This document shows, in pieces, positions 51,635 through 60,559 of a stretch of DNA of 64,000 nucleotides. Location: assembly GCA_041392065.1 (NCBI GenBank), contig JAWKMU010000001.1, positions 372,001 to 436,000 on the forward strand, read 5' to 3'. Position numbers and translations under genes: made by a program. Position 1 is the first letter of the stretch. Every line of letters starts with the position of its first letter. The DNA is from CAJQLB01 sp041392065 (lineage in GTDB: Bacteria > Bacteroidota > Bacteroidia > Flavobacteriales > Flavobacteriaceae). The notes under the pieces were generated by a model. The model did not search any database. It was not told where the DNA came from and was given only the letters and a program-made list of their open reading frames with translations.

Positions 51635-53254
51635 TTAGTAGTGTACAACCCAATTTCCAAAATCTTTTCTGTGTTTAAGGTTCTCTTTTAAGTAGTTTAA
51701 TTTTTTGGGTAACTGATGCTTTTTTCTGGTTAGTAAAACGGAATTGTTATTAAATAACAATTCTGTTTTTTCTCTTCCTTCTTCAGTTTTAAGGTTAATT
51801 AATGAATTTTTCCAATTTAGATTTTTTTCAAATTGGGTTTCTCTTTGTACTGTATTATGGCCATTGTTTAACGTTATTATGTTCTTGTTTGAATAAAATG
51901 GAGCAGAAGATATTAGGTAATTGTAAACAAGTATATTGTTTGTATTATCTAAATTATTAATAAACTCTATGGCTTTTTTAGGAGAACTTAAGTTCTCTTC
52001 ATTCTGAATTAAAAATTGCGTTCCAGAAACCAATATGATAGAGCCAAAAATAAAGCTTAAAATAGCTGTTTTTAAGTAATTGGTGCTAAAATTTTTTTTA
52101 TGAACCGCAACAAATGTAATGGCACTTATTACCAAGATTATCAAAGAAAAAACAATATTGAACTTAAAGTTGGTGTTAAGTTGGTTTATTACAAAAAGAG
52201 CTAATAAAAACAGTAGTGATAAAACAATCAGTACCTTATTATATAACCTTAAATTTTTATTGGTAGAATTTGAAATAGCTTTAGCAGATGCTATAGCAAT
52301 AAACCCAAAAGCTGGTAATATATATAGTATAAGTTTGGTTTTAAATAATGAAAATATAATAACAAGTACAATTGTGCTGATTATTAATACAAATTCTGTA
52401 GACTTTTCCTGAAATAACTTTTTCCAATTACTTTTTGTACGATGAAGTAATATAAAAATCCAAGGCAACCCAATTAATGGAACAGTGAGTAAATAAAACC
52501 AAAAAGGTTTAGACCTGTTGAAAGATTTTGATGCAATTCTATCTATAATTTGATCTTTAATAAAGTAATCAAAAACAGATTTATTTTCAATAAAGACTAT
52601 AATATACCAAACAGACGAAATAGCCAAAAATAAAATTGCACCAAACAAATGATAAAAGCTAAACTTTAAACGGTCTTTGTTTGCAATCTTGTAAAACAAC
52701 ATAAAAACCAAAGGAAAAATTAAAGAAACTGGACCTTTAATTTCAAAAGCAATACCAATACTTATATAAAATATCAACAAATAAAATGGCTTGTTTTTTG
52801 TTTTATAAACCAACCAAGAGCAAATAGATGCTAAAATAAAAGTATTCAAATAGGCATCAGTGGTTAGATTTCTGGATGAAATAAGCACAATAGGCAAGGA
52901 AAAATAAATCAATGCCGAAGTCAACGCAATATCTCTATTACTAAACAATAAAATAGCAATTTTATAAACTAAAAGTAGTTGCAAAATTATAGCGACTTGT
53001 AAAAAAAAGCGAGCGCCAAATTCGTTTATGCCAAAGATTTTATATCCTAAAGCTGTAATTTGGTATGTAATTGGAGGTTTATGATAATGATAAATACCTA
53101 AAAGCGTTGGGTGAATATAATTGTTGTTTACAACCATTTCCCTACTTATCTCAGCATATCTGGCTTCACTTGTTTCTTGTAATCCCCATTTGCCTAAGTC
53201 AAGAATCAACAAAAAAGAAGCTATAATGATAAGAAGTAAGAGTTTGTTGTTCAA
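51635..53254 (-). CDS. second ArnT-like glycosyltransferase family 39
   Basis: The 539-residue polytopic protein has the GT39 motif pair SEARYAEISREM and YHYHKPPITYQ in its first loop, about twelve helices, and a short periplasmic C-terminal domain. The start is TTG at 53254; no in-frame ATG lies between it and the upstream region, and a TATTTTTG promoter element ends 20 bases away, giving a leader of about 14 bases. It is the closest relative in the window of the GT39 at 48636 by layout. It is likely to use the same type of undecaprenyl-phosphate donor. It is divergent from the epimerase gene. Confidence 0.85.
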   Translation of the reverse strand: MNNKLLLLIIIASFLLILDLGKWGLQETSEARYAEISREMVVNNNYIHPTLLGIYHYHKPPITYQITALGYKIFGINEFGARFFLQVAIILQLLLVYKIAILLFSNRDIALTSALIYFSLPIVLISSRNLTTDAYLNTFILASICSWLVYKTKNKPFYLLIFYISIGIAFEIKGPVSLIFPLVFMLFYKIANKDRLKFSFYHLFGAILFLAISSVWYIIVFIENKSVFDYFIKDQIIDRIASKSFNRSKPFWFYLLTVPLIGLPWIFILLHRTKSNWKKLFQEKSTEFVLIISTIVLVIIFSLFKTKLILYILPAFGFIAIASAKAISNSTNKNLRLYNKVLIVLSLLFLLALFVINQLNTNFKFNIVFSLIILVISAITFVAVHKKNFSTNYLKTAILSFIFGSIILVSGTQFLIQNEENLSSPKKAIEFINNLDNTNNILVYNYLISSAPFYSNKNIITLNNGHNTVQRETQFEKNLNWKNSLINLKTEEGREKTELLFNNNSVLLTRKKHQLPKKLNYLKENLKHRKDFGNWVVHY

Positions 53255-53274
53255 TGTAAAATAATATATGCTAA

Positions 53275-53282
53275 CAAAAATA
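53275..53282 (-). promoter_or_regulatory. -7 element TATTTTTG before the second GT39 gene
   Basis: Minus-strand TATTTTTG (TAnnTTTG) ends 20 bases before the TTG start codon, supporting that start. Confidence 0.5.
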
Positions 53283-53381
53283 AATTACTTTAGCTCTAAA
53301 TAAAAATATACAGTTATTTAAAATAGCAATTACAACATTTTAAATATAAAAGATACTAAATTGCAACATCAAAATAAAACA

Positions 53382-54323
53382 ATGAATATTTTAGTTACAG
53401 GAGCAGCAGGTTTTATTGGGTCACATACAGCAGAACGGTTAAGTGATTCTGGACATAATGTCATTGGTGTAGATAATTTTAATGATTATTACAGTTTAAG
53501 TTTAAAACAGTTAAATGCAAAATCGTTAGAAGATAAAGGCGTTAAGATTATTAAGAAAGACCTAAGAGATGATCATTTAGCTTCAGCACTACCAAGTGAT
53601 GTTGATTATATTTTTCATTTTGCGGCTCAACCAGGAATTTCAGCTACCTCATCGTTTGACGATTATTTTACCAATAACATTATAGCTACCAAAAATCTGG
53701 TGGACTATGCTTTACAATGTAAAGATTTAAAGCTTTTTGTAAATATTGCTACCTCTTCTATTTATGGTTTAGAAGCAACTTTTCCCGAAAGTGTTGCTGT
53801 AAAGCCAGCTTCACACTATGGTGTTACTAAATTGGCTGCTGAACAATTGGTACTTCAAAAAAGTAGAGAGCTGCAAATGAAAGCATGTTCGTTACGCTTG
53901 TATTCTGTAATTGGACCACGAGAACGTCCTGAAAAAATGTATACCAAGCTCATAGCTTGTGGATTGAATGATGAAGCCTTTCCGCTTTATGAAGGTAGCG
54001 ACAAACACTTACGCAGTTTTACTTATGTTGGTGATATTGTTGATGGTGTAGTTAGTGTGATTGGAAACGAATCCAAAGTTGATGGCGAAGTCATTAATCT
54101 TGGTACTGAGGTGGAGCATACCACACAAGAAGGCATAGAGGCAGTTGAAAAAGTATTAGGTAAATCCATTAAAATTAATGTGGTGCCAAAACGAGCTGGA
54201 GACCAATCGCGTACCAAAGCCAATATTGATAAAGCTAGACGATTACTCAATTACAATCCTCAAACCACACTGTTGGAAAGTGTAAGGCATCAGGTCAATT
54301 GGTATAAGGAGAATTTTTTATAA
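53382..54323 (+). CDS. NAD-dependent nucleotide-sugar epimerase/dehydratase
   Basis: Start is ATG 53382 (MNILVTGAAGFIGSHTAERL); a TTG seven codons earlier is less likely. The 313-residue short-chain dehydrogenase has the dinucleotide turn GAAGFIGS, DNFNDYYSLSLK after strand 2, and the catalytic triad Ser-x-Tyr-x-x-x-Lys (ATSSIYG then HYGVTKLAAEQ). RAGDQSRTKANIDKA near the end matches UDP-glucuronate/UDP-glucose 4-epimerases. It would supply a nucleotide sugar to the adjacent lipid-linked sugar pathway. The exact sugar is not clear. Confidence 0.85.
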   Translation: MNILVTGAAGFIGSHTAERLSDSGHNVIGVDNFNDYYSLSLKQLNAKSLEDKGVKIIKKDLRDDHLASALPSDVDYIFHFAAQPGISATSSFDDYFTNNIIATKNLVDYALQCKDLKLFVNIATSSIYGLEATFPESVAVKPASHYGVTKLAAEQLVLQKSRELQMKACSLRLYSVIGPRERPEKMYTKLIACGLNDEAFPLYEGSDKHLRSFTYVGDIVDGVVSVIGNESKVDGEVINLGTEVEHTTQEGIEAVEKVLGKSIKINVVPKRAGDQSRTKANIDKARRLLNYNPQTTLLESVRHQVNWYKENFL

Positions 54324-54331
54324 ATTATAAA

Positions 54332-55120
54332 ATGAATCTGATTAAAAAAATTGCAACGGTTTCATTATTTGTATTCCTTATACTTAGTTTTATAGGCTAT
54401 AGAATTGGCTTTTTTGAAAAAATACCTGCTCCTACGAATTCAGAATTAATTGCAAATAACTTTCTAGCTAGATCAGTAGATTCACTCAATTTAGAGAAAA
54501 GATTAAGTATTGATTATGAAACTTTTATCTTGATAGATACACTGAACGTTAAAGCAACTAAAACGGTTTATAAAACTTTATCTTTAAAAACTAGACCTCA
54601 TATGTTTTCGAGTTCTAAATCTATGCCAGTTTACGAGAATTATGCAATTCGTCGTGGACCACCAACAAAAGATAAAGAAATTATTGAAAAACTAAAGACT
54701 CTCAAGATTATTCATGTATACGTATCTTCAAATGGAGCTTTTGATATGCTTCGTCGAGATGCTGATTTAATAGAAGCTATTACATTGATTGAGCAAAAAA
54801 AATTAACAAAAGATTCAGACGTTAGATATTCAATTAAATATCCAGAGGATATAAATTATTTTTGGAATCAAATTAATAATGTGGTTCAAATTTCTTTTGG
54901 TGATGAGGAATTATATATGGTTAAAAAAAACCATGCGCTAGAGTTTTTAAACTGGTTTGAAAAATATGATTTGTTAAGAACAACACCAATCTTTTCTAGC
55001 TCTAAAAGCATGGTAATTCCGGATTCAGAAAAAATCTTTAATGAAGCCAAGGAGCAACTTCAGGAAGATAGAAAAATTTTAAAAGAAAAAATAAAAGAAC
55101 ACTTAAACATAGAGTTTTGA
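54332..55120 (+). CDS. unknown membrane-anchored protein
   Basis: The 262-residue protein has one N-terminal hydrophobic helix (residues about 8-28, ATVSLFVFLILSFIGYRIGFF) that anchors it, then a periplasmic or surface domain. A motif FSSSKSM occurs twice (near residues 92 and 229), each followed by a short polar stretch, hinting at a duplicated fold. The C-terminal 40 residues form a charged helix (AKEQLQEDRKILKEKIKEHL). The stop overlaps the start of the sterol-desaturase gene (TTGA), so the two are coupled. I recognise no family, and cannot assign a function. Confidence 0.6.
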   Translation: MNLIKKIATVSLFVFLILSFIGYRIGFFEKIPAPTNSELIANNFLARSVDSLNLEKRLSIDYETFILIDTLNVKATKTVYKTLSLKTRPHMFSSSKSMPVYENYAIRRGPPTKDKEIIEKLKTLKIIHVYVSSNGAFDMLRRDADLIEAITLIEQKKLTKDSDVRYSIKYPEDINYFWNQINNVVQISFGDEELYMVKKNHALEFLNWFEKYDLLRTTPIFSSSKSMVIPDSEKIFNEAKEQLQEDRKILKEKIKEHLNIEF

Positions 55121-55917
55121 ATTACCTTGAGATTTTAAAAGTCACAGCTTTAAGCTTTTGTTTTTTAGTATTGGTGTTTTATCCAATGGAGAGAATGTTT
55201 CCTGCAAAAAATGGACAAAAATTTTTTAGACCTGGTTGGGTATTAGATTTTTGTTATTTTATTGGTCAATATTTTATTTTTGGAGGTTTAGTATTATTTG
55301 CTCTCAGTTTTTTTAGTGATTTCTTATTAAATATTATTCCGTTAAGTTTTAGAGAAGTTGTTGCAGAGCAACTATTTGTAGTTCAAGTTTTAGAGGTTGT
55401 TATTTTAAGTGATTTTTTTATTTATTGGGCACATCGTCTTCAGCATAGTATTCCTTTTTTATGGCGTTTTCATAAAGTACATCATAGTGCTGAACACCTT
55501 GATTGGTTAGCTGCACATAGAGAACATCCATTGGACTCTATTTACACTATTGGCATAATAAATTTACCAGCGTTTATCCTTGGTTTTCCATTAGAAACCT
55601 TAGCAGGATTTATAGCTTTTAGAGGCATTTGGGCAATATATATACATTCCAATGTGAGGTTACCTTTACCATTTTTAAGGAAAATAATTGGCTCTCCAGA
55701 ACTACATCATTGGCATCATGATTTGAACAGAAAAGCTGGTAACTATGCCAATGTTTCACCTCTTATGGATGTTATTTTTGGAACTTACGTTTGCCCAGAT
55801 CATGAGCCTGAAGCATTCGGAATTGAAGAAAAGTTTTCTAAAAATTATTTTGGGCAATTAATACATCCATTACTACCCAAATCTATTACTAATAAGTTAA
55901 AAAAATATAAGTTATAA
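55117..55917 (+). CDS. sterol desaturase/fatty acid hydroxylase family protein
   Basis: The 266-residue membrane protein has four or five helices and the histidine clusters of the di-iron hydroxylase superfamily: HRLQHS, HKVHHSAEHLDWLAAHREHP and ELHHWHHDLNRKAGNYAN. These bind two irons and hydroxylate or desaturate a lipid; in Bacteroidota likely substrates are fatty acids of sulfonolipids, ornithine lipids or hopanoids/carotenoids (general knowledge, not shown here). The start TTG at 55117 overlaps the previous stop. It converges on meaB with a 6-base overlap. Confidence 0.85.
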   Translation: MNYLEILKVTALSFCFLVLVFYPMERMFPAKNGQKFFRPGWVLDFCYFIGQYFIFGGLVLFALSFFSDFLLNIIPLSFREVVAEQLFVVQVLEVVILSDFFIYWAHRLQHSIPFLWRFHKVHHSAEHLDWLAAHREHPLDSIYTIGIINLPAFILGFPLETLAGFIAFRGIWAIYIHSNVRLPLPFLRKIIGSPELHHWHHDLNRKAGNYANVSPLMDVIFGTYVCPDHEPEAFGIEEKFSKNYFGQLIHPLLPKSITNKLKKYKL

Positions 55918-56982
55918 ACTCAACAAATATTCTGCAGCAGCAAAAGGAGTGGTTTTGTGCTGTTCAATGAGTTGCAATTGTTGTTGCAATGCTTCTTTTA
56001 TTTTTTTATTGGTAAAGAAATCTGATTTTAATCGGTCTTCAATGGTTTGCATTAACCAAAATTTATTTTGTTCGTTACGTTTATGTTCAAAGAATAAATT
56101 CTCTTTGGTGAGTTTCTGATACTGTTCAATAAGGTTCCAGATATCAGTAATGCCTTCATTATGTAAAGCACTGCACAAAGTAACTTTGGGTTGCCAACCA
56201 GATGCTTTCTCAGGATATAAATGCAAGGCTCTGTTAAACTCAACTTTAGCCAATTTAGCCTTTTTTACATTATCACCATCGGCTTTGTTAATAACAATAG
56301 CATCTGCCATTTCCATAATACCACGTTTAATTCCTTGTAGTTCATCTCCAGCTCCAGCAAGTTTTAGTAACAAAAAGAAATCTACCATACTATGCACTGC
56401 GGTTTCACTTTGGCCAACACCAACTGTTTCAATAATAATGGTATCAAAACCAGCAGCTTCACATAAAATGATGCTTTCTCTGGTCTTTCTGGCAACGCCT
56501 CCTAATGAGTCTCCAGAAGCAGAAGGTCTTATGTATGCTCGTTCATTTTTAACCAAATCTTCCATACGAGTTTTATCACCAAGAATACTGCCTTTTGTTA
56601 TAGAACTACTTGGATCAATAGCTAAAACAGCTACTTTTTTTCCTAAACTGGTTAAATGTGTTCCAAAAGTTTCTATAAAGGTGCTTTTACCAACACCAGG
56701 AACTCCAGTTATTCCAATTCTGATTGAATTATTAGCATAAGGCAGGCAGCCTTTAATGATGGTGTTTGCCTTTTCAAGATGTGTTATGTTTTTACTTTCT
56801 ACTAAAGTAATGGCTCTGCTTAAAGCAGTAATCTCGCCTTTTAAAATCTGGGCAATTAAATCTTGGGCTGAAAGTTGAGTTTTTCGTTTTTGTTTAATGG
56901 AATCAATAGTAGCGGAGTTGGTTATTTCGTTTTGCGAAACTCCATCTTGTTCACTTAAAGCCGATTTATTTTGTTTTTTCAA
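55912..56982 (-). CDS. meaB: methylmalonyl-CoA mutase-associated GTPase
   Basis: The 356-residue G3E GTPase has P-loop GVPGVGKS at residues 93-100, AVLAIDPSSSITKGSILGDKTRM (switch and the SSxxxGGS/T-like MeaB segment), ETVGVGQSE (G3) and INKADGDN (G4, N-K-x-D). It guards cofactor loading and protects methylmalonyl-CoA mutase from inactivation. The start is TTG at 56982; no in-frame ATG precedes the P-loop. The N-terminal 40 residues (SALSEQDGVSQ) are typical of Bacteroidota MeaB. The mutase genes are not in the window. It converges with the hydroxylase. Confidence 0.93.
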   Translation of the reverse strand: MKKQNKSALSEQDGVSQNEITNSATIDSIKQKRKTQLSAQDLIAQILKGEITALSRAITLVESKNITHLEKANTIIKGCLPYANNSIRIGITGVPGVGKSTFIETFGTHLTSLGKKVAVLAIDPSSSITKGSILGDKTRMEDLVKNERAYIRPSASGDSLGGVARKTRESIILCEAAGFDTIIIETVGVGQSETAVHSMVDFFLLLKLAGAGDELQGIKRGIMEMADAIVINKADGDNVKKAKLAKVEFNRALHLYPEKASGWQPKVTLCSALHNEGITDIWNLIEQYQKLTKENLFFEHKRNEQNKFWLMQTIEDRLKSDFFTNKKIKEALQQQLQLIEQHKTTPFAAAEYLLSL

Positions 56983-57055
56983 AATGATTCTAAAATCAAT
57001 AGTCGAGTCATATTTACTTTTAAGTAACTGTAAACTGCGACTGAATACTACAAAC

Positions 57056-57610
57056 TTATTTCAAAGGAACAACTATTTTTGTGGTGTCCCAAGCCATGGT
57101 TAAAGATAAGTTATCTGTAGAATTATCAAAAGCAATAGTGAATTGTTCTACTGGAGTTTCTAATTTTTCAACCGGAATCGTAATATTCAACACATCATAA
57201 TCTGCTTCTCTCATGGGTTGCATGGCATCATTAACTCCCCAAGGATATTGTTTTCCATTAAAAATTACTTCCCAAGTATTTTCGCCAGGAATGGTCCAAA
57301 GTGTATATTTTCCAGCTGGTAAATAATCGTTACCTATTTTAAGTGATTGGTTGGTTTCAAAAGTTGTAGCTTCATTGGCACCTGTTCTCCAGACTTGGTT
57401 ATAAGCTACAAGACCACCAAAAATTTCTCTGTCTCGTTTAGATGGTCTATTATAAAACACTTCAAGCTCTAAATCGTTCAGATTAAACATAACTGTATCT
57501 TTTGGGCTTAAAGGTTTTTTAAAAATACCACCATTAACATAAGAATACACAAAAATTCCAGCAGCCAAAATAGCCAGAATAATAACCATTCGTTTTAAAA
57601 ATAAATTCAT
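57056..57610 (-). CDS. DUF2911 family exported/membrane-anchored protein
   Basis: The 184-residue protein has an N-terminal hydrophobic segment (residues about 8-27, VIILAILAAGIFVYSYVNGG) that is either a signal anchor or a signal peptide. It then shows the DUF2911 signature VFYNRPSKRDREIFGGLVAYNQVWRTGANEATTF and the following LPAGKYTLWTIPGENTWEVIFN, a beta-sandwich common in Bacteroidota. Function of the family is unknown. A TATCTTTG promoter element lies upstream. It is divergent from the ECF sigma gene. Confidence 0.85.
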   Translation of the reverse strand: MNLFLKRMVIILAILAAGIFVYSYVNGGIFKKPLSPKDTVMFNLNDLELEVFYNRPSKRDREIFGGLVAYNQVWRTGANEATTFETNQSLKIGNDYLPAGKYTLWTIPGENTWEVIFNGKQYPWGVNDAMQPMREADYDVLNITIPVEKLETPVEQFTIAFDNSTDNLSLTMAWDTTKIVVPLK

Positions 57611-57633
57611 AATAGCAACTAAATTCGTAAGTA

Positions 57634-57641
57634 CAAAGATA
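57634..57641 (-). promoter_or_regulatory. -7 element TATCTTTG before the DUF2911 gene
   Basis: Minus-strand TATCTTTG (TAnnTTTG) ends 23 bases before the ATG at 57610. Confidence 0.5.
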
Positions 57642-57819
57642 AATATTAGAAAGTGCTTTTATTAAAAGAAACGTTAATTTGTTAAAATATGTTACGCTAA
57701 GGCAAAAAAATATTTACCTTTTTGCAACAATCATTTTTTAGTATCGTCTTTAGGGTGTAATTAAGATGTTAAAATGCATTACAACATCTGTTACAACGAC
57801 CTAACCAAAACAAAATTAA

Positions 57820-58374
57820 GTGAATACGTTAACAATTGATATTGTTGAAAGATGTAAACAAAACGACCGAAAAGCGCAATTAAAGCTGTACAATCAATAT
57901 TGCGATGGCATGTTTACAGTTGCAATGCGTTTTGTTAAGGACACGATGGAAGCTGAAGATATTGTACAAGAAGCTTTCATTAAAGCCTTTACAAAACTAC
58001 ATCAATATAAAGCTGAAGTCACTTTTGGAGCTTGGTTAAAACGAATCGTCATAAATAAAAGTATTGATTTACTTAAATCTAAAAAACAGATGATGGAATT
58101 AGATGAGGTGCACCTAAAAGTAATCGATAGTAATTATGAAGACGAATGGTTAGTAGATGATGCAATTACTTTAGACGAAGTAAAACAAGCAATTTATCAG
58201 TTACCAGATAAGTATCAATATTTAGTGATGTTGTATTTAATTGAAGGTTATGACCATCAGGAAATTTCAGAAATTTTAAAAATAACTGAAGTTGCATCGC
58301 GAACAATTTTATCAAGAGGTAAAGCACAATTAAAAGAACTATTAAAAGTAGCGCAAAATGGCACAAGATATTAG
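57820..58374 (+). CDS. ECF-type RNA polymerase sigma factor
   Basis: The 184-residue protein starts with GTG at 57820. Region 2 includes KDTMEAEDIVQEAFIKAFTKLHQYK and FGAWLKRIVINKSIDLLK (residues about 42-90), and region 4 includes LPDKYQYLVMLYLIEGYDHQEISEILKI followed by the helix SRTILSRGKAQLKELL. There is no region 1 or 3, so it is an extracytoplasmic-function sigma. The next gene overlaps it by 17 bases and encodes a membrane protein that may act as its anti-sigma. The 209-base gap upstream holds a repeated GTTACAAC/ATTACAAC pair near 57779-57797, possibly a control site. Confidence 0.93.
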   Translation: MNTLTIDIVERCKQNDRKAQLKLYNQYCDGMFTVAMRFVKDTMEAEDIVQEAFIKAFTKLHQYKAEVTFGAWLKRIVINKSIDLLKSKKQMMELDEVHLKVIDSNYEDEWLVDDAITLDEVKQAIYQLPDKYQYLVMLYLIEGYDHQEISEILKITEVASRTILSRGKAQLKELLKVAQNGTRY

Positions 58375-58927
58375 AAAATTATTTGAAGATGAATCCAAGC
58401 TTGGCAATAAAAAAATGCCACAAGGACACGAAGCACGATTTCTTAAAAAGCTGGATAACGAGTTACCAAAACAAACCTCCAGACCATTATTTTCATTTTT
58501 TAACATCGCTGCCAGTGTAGTTATTTTACTTGGGTTAAGTTTTGGTGCTTACAAGTTTTTTACTCAACCAATTGAAGAAGAAACCACACCAACTGAAGTG
58601 GTTAAAACATCACCACTTGGCGAAATTTCTCCAGAATTAAAAAAGGTTGAAGACTATTATCTGGCAAATATTAACCTGGAGCTTTCAAAAATGAAAGTCA
58701 CACCAGAAAACAAAGAAATATTTGATGGTTATTTAACGCAGTTGGAAGAACTCAATAATGAGTATAGTGTACTCTCAAATGAGCTAACCACTTCTGGACC
58801 AACAGAACGTACCATTAATGCCTTAATTGATAATTTGAAATTTCGTTTAAATTTAATGTATCGACTTAAAGAAAAGTTAAACGAACTAAACAACGAACCT
58901 AATGAACTTGAAGGAACTCAGGTTTAA
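58358..58927 (+). CDS. membrane protein, probable anti-sigma partner of the ECF sigma
   Basis: The 189-residue protein has a cytoplasmic N-terminus (about residues 1-45, with GHEARFLKKL), one membrane helix (IAASVVILLGLSFGAYKFF, about 50-70) and a periplasmic helical domain with coiled-coil character (residues 90-180). This one-helix layout is that of anti-sigma factors. The start overlaps the sigma gene by 17 bases, so the two are made together. A typical zinc-binding anti-sigma motif is absent, so the function is inferred from position. The third gene, a low-complexity surface protein, follows after 20 bases. Confidence 0.65.
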   Translation: MAQDIRKLFEDESKLGNKKMPQGHEARFLKKLDNELPKQTSRPLFSFFNIAASVVILLGLSFGAYKFFTQPIEEETTPTEVVKTSPLGEISPELKKVEDYYLANINLELSKMKVTPENKEIFDGYLTQLEELNNEYSVLSNELTTSGPTERTINALIDNLKFRLNLMYRLKEKLNELNNEPNELEGTQV

Positions 58928-58947
58928 TTATTTAAAGAAATCAAAAA

Positions 58948-60447
58948 ATGAACACAAATAAATGTATAACACTAACACTTGCTTTTCTGTGCATGTTTGG
59001 TTTATCTGCTCAACAAAAGTTAGACAAACTAACTAAAACAGTAAATGCAAATAAAGATGTTACATTGAACTTAAATACAGTTCATACTAACATAGAAATT
59101 AGCACTTGGGACAGTAACAAAATACAAGTAGATGCTTTTGTTGAAAGTAATGAGTTATCCAAAGAAGAACTTAAAAAAGTTTTAGATTCTTGGGACGTAG
59201 ACATTGAAGGCTCTGCATCTAATGTTACCATTGAGAGCCATGGTGGATTTGGCGATCCTTATAACTTTAACTTCGATTTTAGCGGATTAGAAATATTGAA
59301 TGATTTAAATCTAAATATCCCAGAGATTCCTGAGTTGAATTTTGAAATGCCAGAGATTCCTGAAATGAACATTGAAGTGCCAGATATGCCTGAGTTACCA
59401 GAATTACCTGAGCTGCCTGATGGTGTACATAATGTACGATTTGATGTAGAAAAGTATAAAAAAGAAGGAGAACCTTATCTAGAAAAATGGAGCCAAGAGT
59501 TTGAGGACAAATATGGCAAAGGTTATAAAGAAGAAATGAAGGCTTGGGCAAGAGAATTCTCAAAAGTAGATTGGGAAAGTTACTCTGAACGTATGGAAAA
59601 ATGGGGAGAAGAGTTTGGCGAAAAATTTGGAGAGAAGTTTGGCAAAGACATGGAAAAATGGGGAGAAGAGTTCAGTAAAAAATTCGATGGAGAATGGGCA
59701 GAAAAAATGGAAAAATGGGGAGAGGAATTTGGTGAAAAATTCGGAAAAGAATGGGAAGCTAAAGGCAAGATTATTGAAGAACGTATGAAAGAATTTGAAG
59801 AAGAATGGGAAGGCAAAGAAGAGGAGCTTGAAAAACGTTTTGAAGACTTTGAAAAACGCAATAATAAAGTAAAGAAAACTATAAAAATAAAAATGCCAAA
59901 AGACACTAAGTTAAAGGTAAATGTAAGACATGGCGAACTTAAATTTGCTTCGGTAATTTATAACCTTAAAGCAGATTTATCACACTCAAGCTTATTAGCA
60001 GAGCGCATTGATGGAAGTAACACTTCCATCAGTGCTTCTTATTCTCCAGTGTTGGTTAACAATTGGGATGCTGGTGAATTAAAGCTGCGTTATGTTGATG
60101 ATGCCTTGCTTAAACATGTAAAAACCTTAATGTTACAGTCAAATTCATCAGATATTAATATTGATTACTTAAAAGGAAATTCTGTGATTAATGGTAGTTT
60201 TGGAAACTTAACCATCCATAATATTATGGATACCTTCAACAATTTGAATATCGTATTAGAAAATAGTGATGCTCAAATAAAATTACCAAAATCAGAGTAT
60301 AGCCTACAGTATCAAGGAAATCGTTCGCGATTAAAGCATCCAAAGAAAACTGATAAAGAAAACACATCTTCCTTTACAACAGGAAACTTAAGCAGTGGTA
60401 AAACCATTGTTATTAATGCTAAGTACAGTACTATTGTGATGCAATAA
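58948..60447 (+). CDS. exported low-complexity protein with charged WGEEF repeats (DUF4097-like ends)
   Basis: The 499-residue protein has a signal peptide (residues 1-21, ending LSAQQ). Residues 22-110 and 310-499 are beta-rich and resemble the right-handed helix of DUF4097-type adhesin-like proteins (TLNLNTVHTNIEISTWDS; DINIDYLKGNSVINGSFGNLTI). Between them lie a Pro-Glu block with units PEIPE(L/M)N (about residues 125-155) and a 130-residue segment in which EKWGEEFGEKFGKEW-like units recur four to five times, giving a strongly charged, probably helical spacer. It is the third gene after the ECF sigma and membrane protein. It may be a surface or periplasmic stress protein; function unknown. 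Confidence 0.7.
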   Translation: MNTNKCITLTLAFLCMFGLSAQQKLDKLTKTVNANKDVTLNLNTVHTNIEISTWDSNKIQVDAFVESNELSKEELKKVLDSWDVDIEGSASNVTIESHGGFGDPYNFNFDFSGLEILNDLNLNIPEIPELNFEMPEIPEMNIEVPDMPELPELPELPDGVHNVRFDVEKYKKEGEPYLEKWSQEFEDKYGKGYKEEMKAWAREFSKVDWESYSERMEKWGEEFGEKFGEKFGKDMEKWGEEFSKKFDGEWAEKMEKWGEEFGEKFGKEWEAKGKIIEERMKEFEEEWEGKEEELEKRFEDFEKRNNKVKKTIKIKMPKDTKLKVNVRHGELKFASVIYNLKADLSHSSLLAERIDGSNTSISASYSPVLVNNWDAGELKLRYVDDALLKHVKTLMLQSNSSDINIDYLKGNSVINGSFGNLTIHNIMDTFNNLNIVLENSDAQIKLPKSEYSLQYQGNRSRLKHPKKTDKENTSSFTTGNLSSGKTIVINAKYSTIVMQ

Positions 60448-60448
60448 C

Positions 60449-60557
60449 ATTCCCTTGATAAAGGGAATCTCATCAATCAATTCTTTTTACTTCAAAAAAA
60501 CCCAAAGCGTATAACTTTAGGATTTAGCTATTATGAGATTCCTGCCTGCGCAGGAAT
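60449..60557. repeat. REPIN-like pair of inverted hairpins before secA
   Basis: Hairpin 1 is ATTCCCTT-GATA-AAGGGAAT (60449-60468) followed by CTCAT; hairpin 2 is ATGAG followed by ATTCCTGC-CTGC-GCAGGAAT (60533-60557). The outer words ATGAGATTCC and GGAATCTCAT are exact inverted copies, so two REP-like units face each other across about 59 bases. Each has an 8-bp stem, a 4-base loop and a conserved flanking tetramer TGAG/CTCA, as in REP sequences that are moved by RAYT (tyrosine) transposases. It lies between the DUF4097-like gene and the secA stop, and hairpin 1 could end the first transcript. Confidence 0.65.
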
Positions 60558-60559
60558 TG

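Noticed and set aside
56150..56740. 196-codon plus-strand frame opposite meaB
   Set aside because: Fully antisense to a clear meaB gene with all GTPase motifs; protein composition is Ser/Pro/Leu-rich as expected of a shadow frame.
57779..57797. ECF autoregulatory promoter from the GTTACAAC/ATTACAAC pair
   Set aside because: Only two short words, and no known ECF consensus fits; mentioned in the sigma entry but not called.
59279..59906. Minus-strand frames opposite the low-complexity protein (94 and 108 codons)
   Set aside because: Ser/Phe/Pro-rich mirror images of the charged repeats on the plus strand.
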